DNA from: Sphaerosporella brunnea
Lineage: Eukaryota; Ascomycota; Pezizomycetes; Pezizales; Pyronemataceae
NCBI GenBank assembly: GCA_008704415.1
Contig: VXIS01000190.1
Coordinates: 27,748-91,747 of the forward strand
Length of the DNA stretch: 64,000 nt
Direction: 5' to 3'
The notes under the pieces were generated by a model. That model saw nothing but the letters and a program-made list of their open reading frames with translations, did no database searches and was not told where the DNA came from. Position 1 is the first letter of the stretch. Every line of letters starts with the position of its first letter. Shown one piece after another: positions 1 to 11,965 of this stretch. A program made the position numbers and the translations under genes.

Positions 1-1180
1 ATAATCGTCAACATCTCCACCAACGGAGCCCGCCGAACTGCTGGTTCCAAGCCGCCTGCACTATAGTAGGGATCGCCCGTCCGGTAGGCCTCCAGCTGGG
101 GGCAAAGGTTGGTATGTCAGCTCCGTGTTGGGGCCGAGTTCAAGTCCGGCGGGGCAAGCCACGCAACTGCGCAGCCTGCCTGACCATCTTCAAGGCGAGA
201 TCCGTCGGTCCCAAGCTGTGTTGAGGCCGTTCTTCCCAGGTCTGAGCCACCTACCTGCATGGCCTCTTCCTTTGGCAGGATAACAACCTTTCCGGCCAAG
301 TTCCCCATACCATCCTTTCGGCGGTGTCTTCTGGCTCCAGCTGGGCTGCGCACCGCGAAGAGCTCGATTAGCTGATCGGCCCTCAAGTGAAAAATGTGTG
401 CCGTGTGGGTGGACTCTGTCCCCCTGGTTGACGTGGCGCTCAATTTGACTCGGGAAGCTCAACCCAACCTCTGAATCTTCGATTCCTGTGAACTTCGGCG
501 GCGACTCGGGACCGGTAGATGGAAGGTCCAAGGTGCGTTGTACGATTCCGGCGAACCTGTCGTATGGGTTGGATTGCCAGGCTCAAGTTTGTCATCCTCG
601 TCTTCCTCGCTCTTCTTCGAGCCCATCAGCGGAGGTGTTGGCTGGAAAAAGGTGACCAATCTTGTTGTTTATTGCCGGGCGAGAAAGCCGATAGGTTGAC
701 AATTCTGTGATGAAGTCGGTCGCTCAGACTTTCGCGTCTCCAGAAATATCTGACAAGACTCTAGATAACTGTAGTCACGGGGATTGAACTCCTCCTTCCT
801 TCCTTCGCGATGCGAAGGGAATGGATCCGATCGATAAAACGCGGTAATTGTAGGTGCTGCTGCTACCAATTGGGGGGTTGTGGTGAGTGGTCTAAGACTA
901 TCTATCTAACTCGGTACATCAGCTGTCACTCGCGGACCCATTGCACACAACCTACAAAGATGAGCTCCCCTGCGTTACCGTGTACTATCGTTCCCATATG
1001 TTGTGTGGCTTCTCCAAGAATGCTAGCTACCTAATGAAGCGGCGCCTAGGGGGTCTTGGGTGACATCTGTGCGTGCTAATAGAGTGAATCAGTCAATCGC
1101 GCCACCCAAAAAAAACCTAGTGCTTTAACACCATACTTCATCACGATCACCAAATTCTCAATTCAGTCCAGACTCTCCAG
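1..1180. other. Gene-free stretch with unplaced protein-like text
   Basis: No recognisable gene. On the minus strand between about 120 and 660 there are three overlapping open stretches of 66-113 residues, in different frames, that read like ordinary Pro/Ser/Gly-rich protein rather than simple repeat, which could be a decayed gene or the end of one lying beyond the window edge. No conserved family motif can be seen and no splice pattern joins them. Nothing else is evident up to 1180. Confidence 0.3.
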
Positions 1181-1194
1181 CCTTAACTTTCACC

Positions 1195-1460
1195 ATGATG
1201 AATAACTCTGGCATGGTCGAACACCGGAATCCAGGAAACCACTCTTCCACCCTCGAATCCTCCCCCGCCGCCGCGCCAGACCAGACTCTCACCACCCCAT
1301 CGACCAGTACCCAAGTGACTGAAAGTCTACTAGGAGGTAGCATTTACCACTCTGGGGCTACACTTCCTTGCGTGGAAGTTCGATCCCACGGGATACCACA
1401 ACTATGCCGTGCACGACGAGCCGGGAATCCTGACCGTCCACCCTTCATCAGGCCTTTGAC
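1195..1460 (+). pseudogene. Possible gene remnant, faintly glycosidase-like
   Basis: An open reading frame starts with ATG at 1195 (Ser/Thr/Pro-rich). In another plus-strand frame at about 1368-1457 the reading contains KFDPTGYHNYAVHDEPGILT, a type of text I associate with the C-terminal region of fungal family-43 glycosidases (W-x-FDP-x-GYHNY...PG-x-L). The two frames cannot be joined by an obvious intron and the surrounding sequence is full of stops, so at most this is a fragment. The family assignment comes from memory of the motif style and is weak. Confidence 0.2.
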
Positions 1461-1542
1461 AGCCAAGGGATTGAAAACGGGAGGTTCGAACGGTTGCACG
1501 AATGCTTTCCTCAGCTGCAGTGCCATTCTCCCAGCTGCCGTT

Positions 1543-1608
1543 GTGTTGGGATATGCGTCCTGACATAATGTGGGTGCGGACCGAGTGCCGGGCACTGCTT
1601 ATCTGTTG
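1543..1608 (+). repeat. Copy A of a dispersed repeat block
   Basis: About 35 nt (1543-1577) match 51959-51993 in the right arm of the inverted repeat, and its mirror copy near 50803-50836, with roughly six differences. A further shared 10-nt string (ttatctgttg) follows after similar spacing (1599-1608 and 52011-52020). The match is too long and too well spaced to be chance in this size of window. It is probably the edge of an old mobile element or other dispersed repeat. Confidence 0.5.
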
Positions 1609-2039
1609 CCTTCGAGGTTGTCACCTCCGTGTCACCACACCATACAATCAACCTACATTTTCCGGATAAACTCCAACACATTGTGTCAGTTTCGATAGCC
1701 GGATGGGCTCTTTGCCGACGTCTCTTATTGCACAGAAGCAGTGCCGAGAAAGAGCCCGGAGGGGGAGGGTGTCGTACGTTCGTCGGTGTTGGATGAAAAG
1801 AGGGAGGTCACAACATATTGGACCGATGATAAGCTGTACCAGCGCACGCCCAGGAGATCTTCAAGTGCCTCAGCAGGGAGGTGGGACCACTGGAATGAAG
1901 GAGGGGGACGTGCAGGACCTCAAGATCGTAGCATGGAGTCTTACCTCGATGAAGATCCACGCCACAAGGACTGAGTGATCCGTCGTGAATCACCAACTCA
2001 AACCTCGAACACACTACCAGAAAATTTACAGCGTATCGC

Positions 2040-2575
2040 AGCTGTGGAAGTCTGCACCCAATTATTCCCTCTAAACATAGATGACTACATCATGTACTAT
2101 CGATTCGTCGCGATGAAAGAGAGATTGAAGGAGGTTGAAGATGCCACAGTCAATGACGCGCATGTTTCCAATCTTGCAAACACCGGACACAGCTTCGGTC
2201 AGCAAACGACGGATGCGCCCACATCCTTTCGACGGCCGACATCAAAAAAGAAAACGCTGGGGTGACTGAGGCCAAGAAGGAATCACGCCAGCAAGAGCTG
2301 GAAAAGGTTGAAAATGATGGCATGCATCGTCGACTTATCAACGTCGCGAAAAAGTCCGCGGATGTTTCGAAATCGAACTCTTGCAGAGGAACTCCTTGAA
2401 CTTGCAGGAAGAGATCGTGAAGATGGACGAGGATGGAGCGGATCTGGTGGCTCTTGGAGAGGCTCAGCTTCAACCGGAACAGCAAGCTTTGGACCGTCTT
2501 GTCGGGGAGGGAAAGGAACTTGAGAACTGCCGGGCCCAGCTGATGGCTTGTCGGCTGCAGATGATGGGTGATTAA
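2040..2575 (+). pseudogene. Frameshifted coiled-coil protein gene (probable pseudogene)
   Basis: Three plus-strand frames carry charged, helix-forming text in succession: a segment ending near 2265 (with MKERLKEVEDATVNDAH), a segment at about 2242-2395 (ESRQQELEKVENDGMHRR), and a final one at about 2370-2575 (LNLQEEIVKMDEDGADLV) that ends in TAA. Each hands over to the next by a frame change of one or two bases near 2245 and 2370, with no GT...AG pair at those places. Together they look like one coiled-coil protein broken by small indels. The family is unknown. Sequencing error is an alternative to decay. Confidence 0.35.
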
Positions 2576-2579
2576 TGCA

Positions 2580-5500
2580 TAGTAGCTGTGCATACGGACA
2601 ATAAATTTGATTGGACACACAGCTGTGCATGGTGGCACTGTACCCACCGCAGGCCGCCAGTCCAAAACAAATAACAATAACATCACTTTTATCAATGTTA
2701 ACGGAAGAGTGCTTGCTGTAGTTAGTTAGTTGGGGAAAATCGGGGTGGTTCTTGCGTGTTGTATATTGATGGCGGAATCTCGGCGGTCCTAATGGTTTCT
2801 TGCGTCCGTGTGCTTGTTTTTCCCCTTCGCCCTGGCACAATCCCAACCCTATCAACAAAACCGAATCCAGCCCAACCACGACCTTCGCTACATTTACTCT
2901 CGAATGCGGGCACTTTTTCATAGTGAAATTTTTTTTTTAAAAAAAATCAAAAATCAAAAAAAAAATCCGGTCAACTTCGTTCGAGTGATGATTTGTGCGT
3001 CCACGCTGAGGTTGGTTGGCGGACGGACAGGTGGATATACAGCCATGGAATCTAGGTACGCTGGCTGATCTGTCTGGGACGCCTAGATCTAGAGGAGATC
3101 GTGGCTTATGCGGGGTTGGGTTAGGCCACGGCCAAGGTTGGATGAGTGAGTGGGTGGGGTGGAAAGAGCTGCCTATGCCAGGACCTCGATATCGAGCTGC
3201 TGATGAATATGCTGTCTTACGAGAACAATTCTACTATGGCGTGCATATTGCATGGGGCCGGCAGGCAGGAAACATACGTAAGTACGTACCCATAAAATAG
3301 TATGGTCGATCGCCACATGCGCAGTCCGCCTTGGTTCTCCGCACAAATCGTACCACTACAACTTCCCCCGTCTTGCATGCTCACGCAAAGTTTTTCCAGG
3401 TAGGTAGAGGGTTCCGATTCCGCATGGCGCCAGACACCTATATATATATACAAGCGTATGTAGAGGAACCCGACATCTCTCGGGTTTCAAATTCCTACGT
3501 CCAGCTGGGGACCTTTTTTTTTTTTTTTTTTTCTTCGGGAGCGGCATAAAATACGCCTCTGACTCTACAAAAGGAAGCTTAAGGATAAAAAGGTATTCGC
3601 TGGTAGGCCTATTGATTAGGGGCTCGATAATTACGGTTCGATTGCATACGTGTCGGGTAAAACCCTTAACTTAGGGCAAGGTTACTGTAAAAACACAGCG
3701 CTTGGGAGAGGTATAAATCTTTGTTTGAGTGAGACGGGTTTGGGAGACCGGTCCTGGAAATGAAGCGCGGCGTCTGGACGGCGAGAAGATACTGATATAA
3801 AGCCCGAGTCCTGTGCCCACCGGGCATTCGAATTCCATACACCATCAACTACCAGGCAACCTTGAAATGCCTCGCGATCCCGACGCCGAGTTTCTCGGAA
3901 GTTTTTGAAATTCGTGACCCGCCGTAAGGCCGCGACCGTGAACCTCTGTTTATCAGCAAATCGAGGACGGAAAAACCGCAGCCATCAAGAGCCGTTTCGT
4001 CGACAAAAGCCGTATTTTGGGGAAACTTGCAAATAACGCACTGCTGAACTTTTGGGGAGAAATGATACCTACCCTTCGCAAGAGACCTTGCCACAACTTG
4101 CAGGCAAGCTCCTTCACACACACACTCTCTCTAATTCTGTACCATCGGAGCGGTCTTTTTCTAACCCGAAACCTCATTCATGATAAAAATGAGGAGCTGC
4201 CTTGCAGCAGAGAGGGCCGACTGGCAGTCCTATATCCATGTCAACACGCATTCTGGAGCACTCCTTTCGCATCCCCCGCAGGCGAAATGTGGTAGAAGAA
4301 GCTCAGTTGGTAGAAATTGAGGAGAACTTAATGGAGATGGGTGATGACCTCGTTGTGCTTGCATTTTGTTGTCCGGCGAGCGCGCATTTGGTTCGGCGAC
4401 GTCGAAGAAAGTCAAAAAAAAAAAAAAAAAAACATATCTCATCACTCGATCTGGGTGCGAGTTTTTATTTTATTTTTCAGTGAAGTTTTGAGTTAGACTC
4501 TGTATTTGTTTCCTAAGTAAGCATAATAAACCTACATATAGTACTTACATGTAAGAAAGCCATCTTTGAGCTTGTTTGAAAGAAATTTGGATTGACTCGT
4601 TTTGTATTCACAGCGAGAGAGACCGTCAAAGGTCCTTGGATCCGGAGAGCTTGGTTCGCATTGAGGGGAGGGACATTACTTCTGACCACGCTCACCACTA
4701 AGCAGTCCTCTAAAGATGCACCGTACGGTGGCCATTAACTATATGCTCGAACATATATAGCCAGCCAACAAGGACCATCCAAACGGTATCGCTGAAAAAA
4801 AATGCGGCATCGATCCAGAAAGGAAGACACCCACACACACACACACATAAAAAAAAAAAAAAAGATCTTTTCATCCCCATCTAGGTTATTGTGATCCACC
4901 GTGAACAGGTTAACATCCACCACACACAGATATAGCGTGCCTAGGTTAATTCTTCGCTCGTGCTCCGATCTGGCTTCCCGACTTGTCAAGGAGTGCAAGT
5001 TACTTCGAACACCATCCGTTGGCGACACTTCAACACCCGCGATGAGACCCGCTCTTTTACTAGGGCGGCATCCGGCGCTTCATGTGCTGTCACTCGGGGC
5101 GGTACCATTCTTCCTCTAGATCTATGCAAAAGTGCTCTCTACATATTGCCAGCAGGGGGGGGGGGGGGTGAGGTAGGTGCTCCGCAACACCGCTGCGCTC
5201 TATGATGACTTTGGGGGGGCTAGGCGATCACAGTGTCCCACTCACACGTAAACGGGCAAAAGTGTTCGGATTCTATTTCGAGCTCGCGATCGAGATAGAT
5301 ACGTGAAGGTATGCATTGCTTTGGGATTGTATGTATGTCTGTAGCTATGTATGTGTGAAGTGGGGGGAGGGACGGACGCACAAGTAAGCCTCTACAGCTG
5401 CAGGAAATTTAAGGGTGCATTACATACGGCCGGTAGGGCAGTGCCTCTCATGTACATAATCAAAAAGCATGATGACATGACATGACATGCCATGCAACCA

Positions 5501-7450
5501 GCCAGCCAGCCTTCGAACGAAGCTTCACCCTTTCGATGGGAAGGGGGGAAATGGGCAAATTTATAAAGAAATGGGACCAACAACTTTAAAACGCGATTCA
5601 TGGGCTTCCACCCCCCGAGGGGCTGGCGGTCTAGACAAAACTATTCCGAGAACCTCGGCCGGGGGCTATTGGAGCGCTACTAGGAGGTAATTTCATTTGA
5701 TATCACTCGAACGTGTTATTGTTGCACGGACCCGGCCCGACCTGGCTTGCAATTGGCAATGTCCACACATAGGCCCTCCTCCTCTCTGCCCCGAAATTGC
5801 CGGTAAGGCTTCGGTGTGTGTGTGTCGGGATCGGAGCGCTTCTTCTTCTTCTTCTTCGTCTTCGAATTCTCGCGGTCAATGCGGCGGGGGACGGGGGGAC
5901 CCACTGGATGATTTCTTCGAATTTGGGCAACGAATCGCCGCACCGGGCGTGAGATCGTATGAAGCGCGCACGTGAAAGGGTTTAATTCTGCCGTTTCGTT
6001 TTTTTTTTTGGACTGGGATGCGGCGGGGCGGGGCTAGGGCGAAGAAAGGTATACAACCGAGCTCGAAGGAAAGTGGAGACGATAGGCCTAGGTACCTGTG
6101 ATGAGGTAAGTATGTACATACCCAGAGTCCGCGAGCTTCGGGTCGCTGTTTTTTATTCGATGAGTGATGGAAATGAACCGAGTCGACCGTTGACAGGCGT
6201 TGCTCGCTCGCACGGGGTTTGCGTTCCTGATTGGGTGTGTCTCTGATCCTTCTCTGCTGACTTGGAAAAAGGGGGGAGCGAAGGGCTAACAACTAATTCT
6301 TCGGAGGCTTAATAAAAACCCTGTCGATCACCAAGCCTTTTTGTGAGGTCTCGTCTGGGGGGGCAGGATCTGAGCGGTGATTTGAAGATTTACTTTTCGA
6401 ATTTTGTTTTTATGATGGCGATATGATGATTACCGATGGTGATAGGGATGAGGAAGAGGAGGAGGTACTTCGGGGGAAAGTGATCACGCGCATGGAGACG
6501 ATCTGGTGACCTGACTGTTCATGCTTTTCGATATTCTTTTTTTTTTTTTTTACTGCGGGTTGTTTCGCGAAACAAAACAAGAGATGAGACGAAGCGCAAG
6601 CTGCTGCAGAAAGCATGTACACGCGGATAGCAAAAGTTAACAGACCCGGGGGGGGGTGGTGCGTTAGGCGAACGAAACTTAAACCCTTCGCGCGACGACG
6701 GCGGCGGCGACGGTGCGTGTGTATGCCATGCACCCCGGCTTGAGCCTAAAAATTCCCAACTCGCAATTTTAAACGTCAAGCTACGATAGGGAGGAACACA
6801 CACACGCATCTTGTTTTGTTTTGTTTTTTTTCTGTGTTTTTCTTGTTTTTTTTTTTTTTTGCTGCTGCTGCTGCTGCTTTGCTTGCGCATGCTTGGCTGG
6901 TCACTGAATGGAGATGGGGATGAGAGGTTGTGACTGACGACTGGTGCGACAACTGATCGATAACGTTGACGATGGGTGTGTGACACTGCGACGACGTGCA
7001 GGCAATCTTTTGGAAACGTGCTGGGAGGGGGAGGGTGGAGGGGGCAGAGGTGGTGCGCGCGCGTTAAACGTTTCGGGCGAGCAGCTTGGGAAGGCGGGTG
7101 CGAGGGGGGGAGGGGCAGTTTTCGTCGGTGGGCATCGAAATCGAATGAACTCGAACGCAACGCCCATCTCATCGGCGTGGCGATTGGGCTCATGATGTGA
7201 TTGATCGATTGTGCTGCTTTGCTTTGTTCTGCTGCTGCTGTTGTTGCTTGTCCAGCGGCAGGCTGCAGTGGATTGATAGATACGGGAAACAATGATCGCT
7301 GAGCGAAGGGGAATGGCCTCAGCAATGATGTTAATATCAGTGCAACAGACAGGGTCAATCTGCCAATCTGCCAATCGAGCGGTAATTGTACCCTCGAGCG
7401 GCGGAAGCCCAACGACGAAATGCACGAAAAGGTCAGAGATCATGATCCAA
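2580..7450. other. Gene-poor, low-complexity intergenic region
   Basis: No gene can be supported. Visible elements are long A or T runs (2930-2960, 3515-3531, 4417-4430, 4850-4862, 6537-6551, 6846-6860), a TA tract near 3440-3450, a CA tract at 4832-4846, a G run at 5156-5168, a CTT tract near 5840-5855 and a GCT tract at 6861-6878. The open frames here are short, mostly mirror the simple repeats, and show no family motif. Confidence 0.5.
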
Positions 7451-7539
7451 GGTCAAAGTGCTTGCTGCAGTTGAGCTAAGCTGCCCACAGCAATCAATCT
7501 GGTTAGAAGTGGACCGACCTCTCTCCCCTGGGCAGATTG

Positions 7540-8159
7540 GCAGACCGTCCTCCCCTCGCGCTCACCAGCCCTCCCTCCCTTGTTGCAGGAAGCAGCTTGA
7601 CGCCGCCCTCTGCTCTTTTCCTTTTCGAACTCCCCCAAAACTACCCCCCCTCCCCCCCTCCCCCCCCCCCCCCCCAAACCAAAAATCCAACTCCTTCCCA
7701 ACTGGCCCTGCTGCTCCTTTTTCTTCCTCCTCCTGCCGACTTGTCCGCGTCCTCCCACACTTCCTTTTCTTCATCCTCTTCGCTGCTCGCCCTCGATACT
7801 CTCTCTCCCTCCTCCACTCCTCCCTTCCCTTCGTCATCCTGTGCAGTGTGCGTTCTCTCTCTACAAAAATATACCCACCATCCCACAGCACTGTAGGTCA
7901 CACCACTCGTCCCCAGCCTTTCGTAACGTCCAACCCCTCCCCACCCCCCCTCAAAAAAATAAATCAAATCAAAAAAAAAATTAAAAAAAAAAAAAACATG
8001 CCACAGTACCGTGCCGAGCTGCTGACTCCCTTTCAACTGTCACCTGCTCCCTTTCTATGCTCCAGCTCCAAGACTGACTTTAAATTCTGATCATCCGCAG
8101 TTGTCACGCAGCCCTATCCTTTACACCTTTTAATCCACCCTTATACACCACACATCACA
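7540..8159 (+). promoter_or_regulatory. CT-rich promoter and leader of the Meu6-like gene
   Basis: The 600 bp before the ATG are strongly pyrimidine-rich on the plus strand, with a C tract at about 7637-7675, alternating CT blocks to 7860, and A runs at 7967-7996. CT-rich blocks just upstream of the transcription start are typical of highly expressed genes in filamentous ascomycetes. The leader immediately before the start reads cacatcacaATG, a good fungal start context. No single factor site can be assigned. Confidence 0.45.
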
Positions 8160-10141
8160 ATGTCCGACATCAAGCCAGAAGAGACCGTTCAGCCCACCGA
8201 GGTCGCCGTCCCTGTTGCTGAGCCCGCAGCGGAAGCGCCTGCAGCTGCTGAGGCCGACAAGCCTGCCGAGGAGACCCCGAAGACCGAGGAGGCGGCTACC
8301 GAGGACAAGAAGGACGAGGATGCCCCTAAAGAGGAGAAGCCAGAGCCCAAGGCAATCACCCAGGGTACTATCTACAAGACCCACGCTGGTCTGCTGTCGT
8401 ACGTCACACCCTAGCTATCTGACTTGGCGTTTGTGTTGTGTCGTTAGCGCAACTCGCTTACTGATATTGCCCGCATGACAGCTTCTTCAAGACGAGGCGG
8501 TTCTTCTACTTCCAGGAGGAGGCTGTTTCCGAGGCCGATCTGCGGACTTACCTGCACAAGGACAACGCCTCCAAGGCAACTGCCGCGTACGCCCTCCAGA
8601 CCGGTAAGGGACTCTGGTTCTACTCTAAGGATGAGAGCGACAAGACTCCCCATGGAATCATCAAGCTTGCCGACGTCACCGAGGTTACCGGCACCGGCTC
8701 CAACAAGTTTGTTCTGAAGCTCTCCACCGGTGACCTGCACTTTGAGGCTCCCGCTGTCGAACGTGACAACTGGGTCTTCACCCTCAAGGCCAAGATTGCC
8801 GAGGCAAAATCCACGATCGAGGAGGTCACCAAGTCCGAGGCTTACGATCTTGCTTTGGAGAAGCTGAGTATGTTACCGAATTTCTTGGCAGTTCATTTCT
8901 TTTTTATTGCGTAGATGCTCATTAGTATGCAGGTAACCCCGTCAAGCCTGCTGTTCCTGCCAAGGAGGAGGCCCTCAAGGAGACAACCGAGGAGACCCCC
9001 GCCGAGGAGGGTGCTAAGCCCGAAGCTCCCGCCGAGGCCGTTACTTCTGACACCGAGGAGGCCGCCGACGCCAAGGCCGACATGAAGCGCTCTGCTTCCA
9101 AGAAGAACAAGCGCATCTCCGGATTCGCGGCCGCTTCGTTCTTCGGCAAGAAGGCGAAGACTGAAGAGAAGGCCGACGAAAAGAAGGATGAGGAGGCTAA
9201 GCCCGAGGACAAGGTCGCTGAGATCCCTGAGGCCGCTGCTGCCCCCGCCCCTGGTGGTTTGTTCCCAAATCTGTGAGTTTTATCCGAGTAATACTGATCG
9301 TGAGATAGTCGAGCCCGCTGTGAACGAGCCCGCCGCTGAGGATAAGCCTGCTGAGGAGGTTGCTGCCGAGGAGAAGAAGGAGGAGACCCGCCCTGAGGTC
9401 CCCGCCAAGAAGGGTGACCGTCGCTCTTTCTTCGCCCGTTTCGGTGGCAAGAAGGAGACTCATGCTGAGGAGAAGAAGGAGGAGGCCACCGAGGAGACTC
9501 CCGCCGTTGCCGAGTCCGAGGCTGCCGAGGGCGCCGCTCTCGCCGAGACTGCCGCCGAGACTCCCGCCGAGGAGAAGAAGGACGACAAGAAGATCCCCAC
9601 TTCTCCCAAGTCCGACCTTCTGTCGTTCTTCCACAAGCGCGACAAGAGCCCTGCCCCCAAGGGTGCCCCTGCTGAGGACAAGGAGGAGGAGACCGCCGCT
9701 GAGGCTCCTAAGGACGAGGCTGCTCCTGCTACTGAGGAGGCCCCCGCCGAGGCTGCCAAGGAGACTGCCGCCAACCACAAGGAGAGACGTAAGTCCAGCT
9801 TCTTCAATTTCGGTGCTAAGAAAGCTGCCGAGGACGTTAAGTCCGACTCTGAGGATGCCGAGCCCTCCACCGCCAAGCCCGCGACTTCCCCTGTTCCCAA
9901 GGGCTTCCTTGGTGGCTTGAAGCGCAAGGTCAGCAAGGCTGGCAAGACTGAAAAGGAGACCAAGGAGGTTGCCGCCCCGGCCGCCGTTGCCGAGGAGGAG
10001 GCCGCTGCCCCCGAGACTGCGGCGGCTGTCCCTGAGGAGAGCAAGGAGGAGACCACTGGCGAGCCCGCAGCAACGATCGGCGACGTGGTACCCGCGGCGG
10101 TCACTGTTGGTGAGGCGAAGCCCGTCCAGGCTGCCGCTTAA
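8160..10141 (+). CDS. meu6: Meu6-like PH-domain protein with Glu/Ala/Lys-rich tail
   Basis: Four exons fit in frame: 8160-8398, 8482-8867, 8933-9253 and 9309-10141, giving about 592 residues. Residues about 1-65 are an acidic Glu/Ala/Pro-rich leader; about 65-215 match the fungal PH-like fold of Meu6-type proteins (ITQGTIYKTHAGLLSFFKTR, later GLWFYSKDESDKTPHGIIKL, ending in a WVFTLKAKIAEAK helix); the remainder is a disordered Glu/Ala/Lys/Pro tail with repeated short basic blocks of the type SFFxxFGxKK. The name comes from S. pombe meiotic expression up-regulated protein 6; the molecular role is not established, and membrane or lipid binding is only suggested by the PH fold. The third intron has a weaker donor (GTGGTT), chosen because it restores frame. 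Codon choice is strongly C/G-ending, which with the CT-rich promoter suggests high expression. Confidence 0.8.
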
Positions 10142-11155
10142 AAATTCTCTTTCTTGTTTCATTTTGATACGCTGGCATGACATTCTACTGCAAGTTTTGT
10201 TGTCTGTCAATTTTCTAGTTACATCGCGGTAATGTTTAACGTTTTGCGAGTTGCTTTTTTTGACAGCAAGGGTGTTTTTTGTGTGTTCTGCCGCGGTGCT
10301 TCATTGCTTGATATGGTTTCCTTGTGTTGTATAGTCGCTTTCTTCATTCTCCCTGACGGCCTTCTTTTTTTTTTTTTTCCCCTCATCTTCTTGGATACCG
10401 ATTTCTCTCATGGGGGCGTTCACTTTGCTCCTTCCATCATGAACATGATTCACCTTTTTTGGTGGTAGCAGTCTTGTGGGTGCGACCAGTAAGTAATATG
10501 GAAGTTGGTCTCTTGTGTAGTTTGCCCGTTCTTTTTCTTATTTTCTTTTTTTTCTTCAGCTGTTTTATATCGATATCACGGAGGAGGAGTCTGCAGCAAA
10601 ATAGCCTATTTAATTAATGGGAAGTTTGGGGGACGGATTGGATTCACGGGCGATTTTCTCTCAGCCGCAGTCTTGGTTTATTGATGCGAGATGTCACCGA
10701 CGATAGATGCACTGTTCGACGTGATGGCACTGATATCGCCTCTGGTGTGGCCGTGTTGCGGAAGCGAGTGAATGATGCGAGACCAGGATGAGAAAGGCGG
10801 CCGCTCGCGTTCGGCAGCTAGAGCGCCTGCTGGCGATGATATGAAGCGTGCAGCCAGCCAGCCTCGCTGTTCTGTTTTTACACGACATGCAGCAGCCTCC
10901 TTCACGCACGCCTGCAGATACTTACTTACGCAACGCCTGTTGCACAGCAGTGGCGTGTTTCAAGCTCTTCGCCGGCCATCGCCGCGAATGACAGCTCCAA
11001 CTTTATACACACCTTAACTTAGAACCATCTTACTTTCCGACGCTGTCGCTAGCTACTACATAAGCTTTACCCCCCGTGCGCGCGGATTGTTATATAAACA
11101 TTCGAAAACCCGCTCCCTCCGCGGAAACCCACCCACCCTCACACCAAAAAGCACA
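10142..11155. other. Intergenic: 3' region of the Meu6-like gene and promoter of the UBTD gene
   Basis: T-rich DNA with runs at 10252-10261 and 10364-10378 follows the stop codon and probably holds the transcript end. The last 150 bp before 11156 contain a possible TATA element (ttatataaac, 11090-11099) about 60 bp upstream of the start codon and a CA/CC-rich leader. No gene is seen. Confidence 0.4.
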
Positions 11156-11965
11156 ATGGGCTGCTGCATCTCCACGACGGCCACAACACCAGCGCCACCA
11201 GCAGCAGCAGCGCAAGCGCTCTCAACGCGGCCAACACAGCCGCTGAAGCCAAAAGCAACCTGGCGGTCTCCGCGGCCACGCAGCGCGGCAACCTACGCTC
11301 GGCGCCGGCAAGAGTTCTGGGAGACGCGGGTGACGGGGCGGGCCGAAGTGTGGCAGGCGCTGCGGGCTGCGGGAGAGTGTATACGCGGGGGCCAGCTGGA
11401 GCTGGCGCAGGGCATCGTCGACGCGGCCGGCTTGACGGTGCCTACCGGCGACTTTTTCGACGGCGTCTACGACGACCTGGGGTGCAGGTATGAGCTGCCC
11501 GAGTACGCCTTCGCCGACCCGGAGAATGTAGTGGTCGAGAGCAGGGAGGCGGCGGCGGTGGTGGTGGGGCTGCCGCCGCGGAAGGAGGTGGTGGTGGTGG
11601 AGGGAGGTGGGGTCGTGACGGTTCGCCTTGCTGAGGGGAGCGATGTTGCCGTGTGCTTCTTGCCCGGTGAGACCGTGGCGAGTGTGGCTGCGAAGGTGCT
11701 GGCGGGCATCGATGGGAAGGTGTGTTCCTCCCCAACTACTACTACTATTGTTTTACGATGCCTGATATCGGAAGAAGAAGCAGGGCGCAGAGGTAAAGGT
11801 TACCTTGATGTATCTGGGGCGGATGTAAGTTTTTATTTCACTTTTTTTTCCCCCCCTGATATAGTATCTGAGACGGACCACAGACTCGACGAGAACAGAA
11901 CTCTCCACCAGCAGGGATGGAAAAAGGGCGATGTCGTTAATGCGCTGGTAAGGGCGAGGCGGTGA
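11156..11965 (+). CDS. UBTD-type protein: UBTD1/2 N-domain plus ubiquitin-like domain
   Basis: Three exons, 11156-11719, 11784-11824 and 11884-11965, give 228 residues in frame. The chosen start encodes MGCC, a classic N-myristoylation plus palmitoylation signature, so the protein is probably membrane-attached; an in-frame ATG upstream would bury this signal. Residues about 40-125 hold the UBTD N-terminal domain (RRRQEFWETRVTGRAEVWQA, then LAQGIVDAAGLTVPTGD and a YELPEYAFADP end), and about 145-228 a ubiquitin-like fold (VTVRLAEGSDVAVCFLPGET, then LGRILDENRTLHQQGWKKGD). It does not end in di-glycine, so it is not a conjugated modifier. Known relatives interact with ubiquitin-pathway enzymes; the exact partner here is unknown. 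A run of Val and Gly codons near 11560-11620 links the two domains. The 41-nt middle exon is short, but both junctions fit. Confidence 0.85.
   Translation: MGCCISTTATTPAPPAAAAQALSTRPTQPLKPKATWRSPRPRSAATYARRRQEFWETRVTGRAEVWQALRAAGECIRGGQLELAQGIVDAAGLTVPTGDFFDGVYDDLGCRYELPEYAFADPENVVVESREAAAVVVGLPPRKEVVVVEGGGVVTVRLAEGSDVAVCFLPGETVASVAAKVLAGIDGKVCSSPTTTTIVLRCLISEEEAGRRGKGYLDVSGADVSFYFTFFSPPDIVSETDHRLDENRTLHQQGWKKGDVVNALVRARR

Noticed and set aside
6519..7412. A 297-codon minus-strand open frame upstream of the Meu6-like gene
   Set aside because: It is built from poly-Lys, poly-Ser and poly-Pro over A, T and GCT runs, with no domain, and no splice pattern connects it to anything.
7458..8090. A 210-codon plus-strand Pro/Ser-rich open frame
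   Set aside because: It follows the CT-rich promoter and C tract; its composition explains the lack of stops and no family motif is present.
9197..10210. A 337-codon open frame on the minus strand, and long open frames in other phases, across the Meu6-like gene
   Set aside because: They are shadows of the strongly biased Glu/Ala/Lys codons of the real plus-strand gene, whose exons join in frame and match a known domain.
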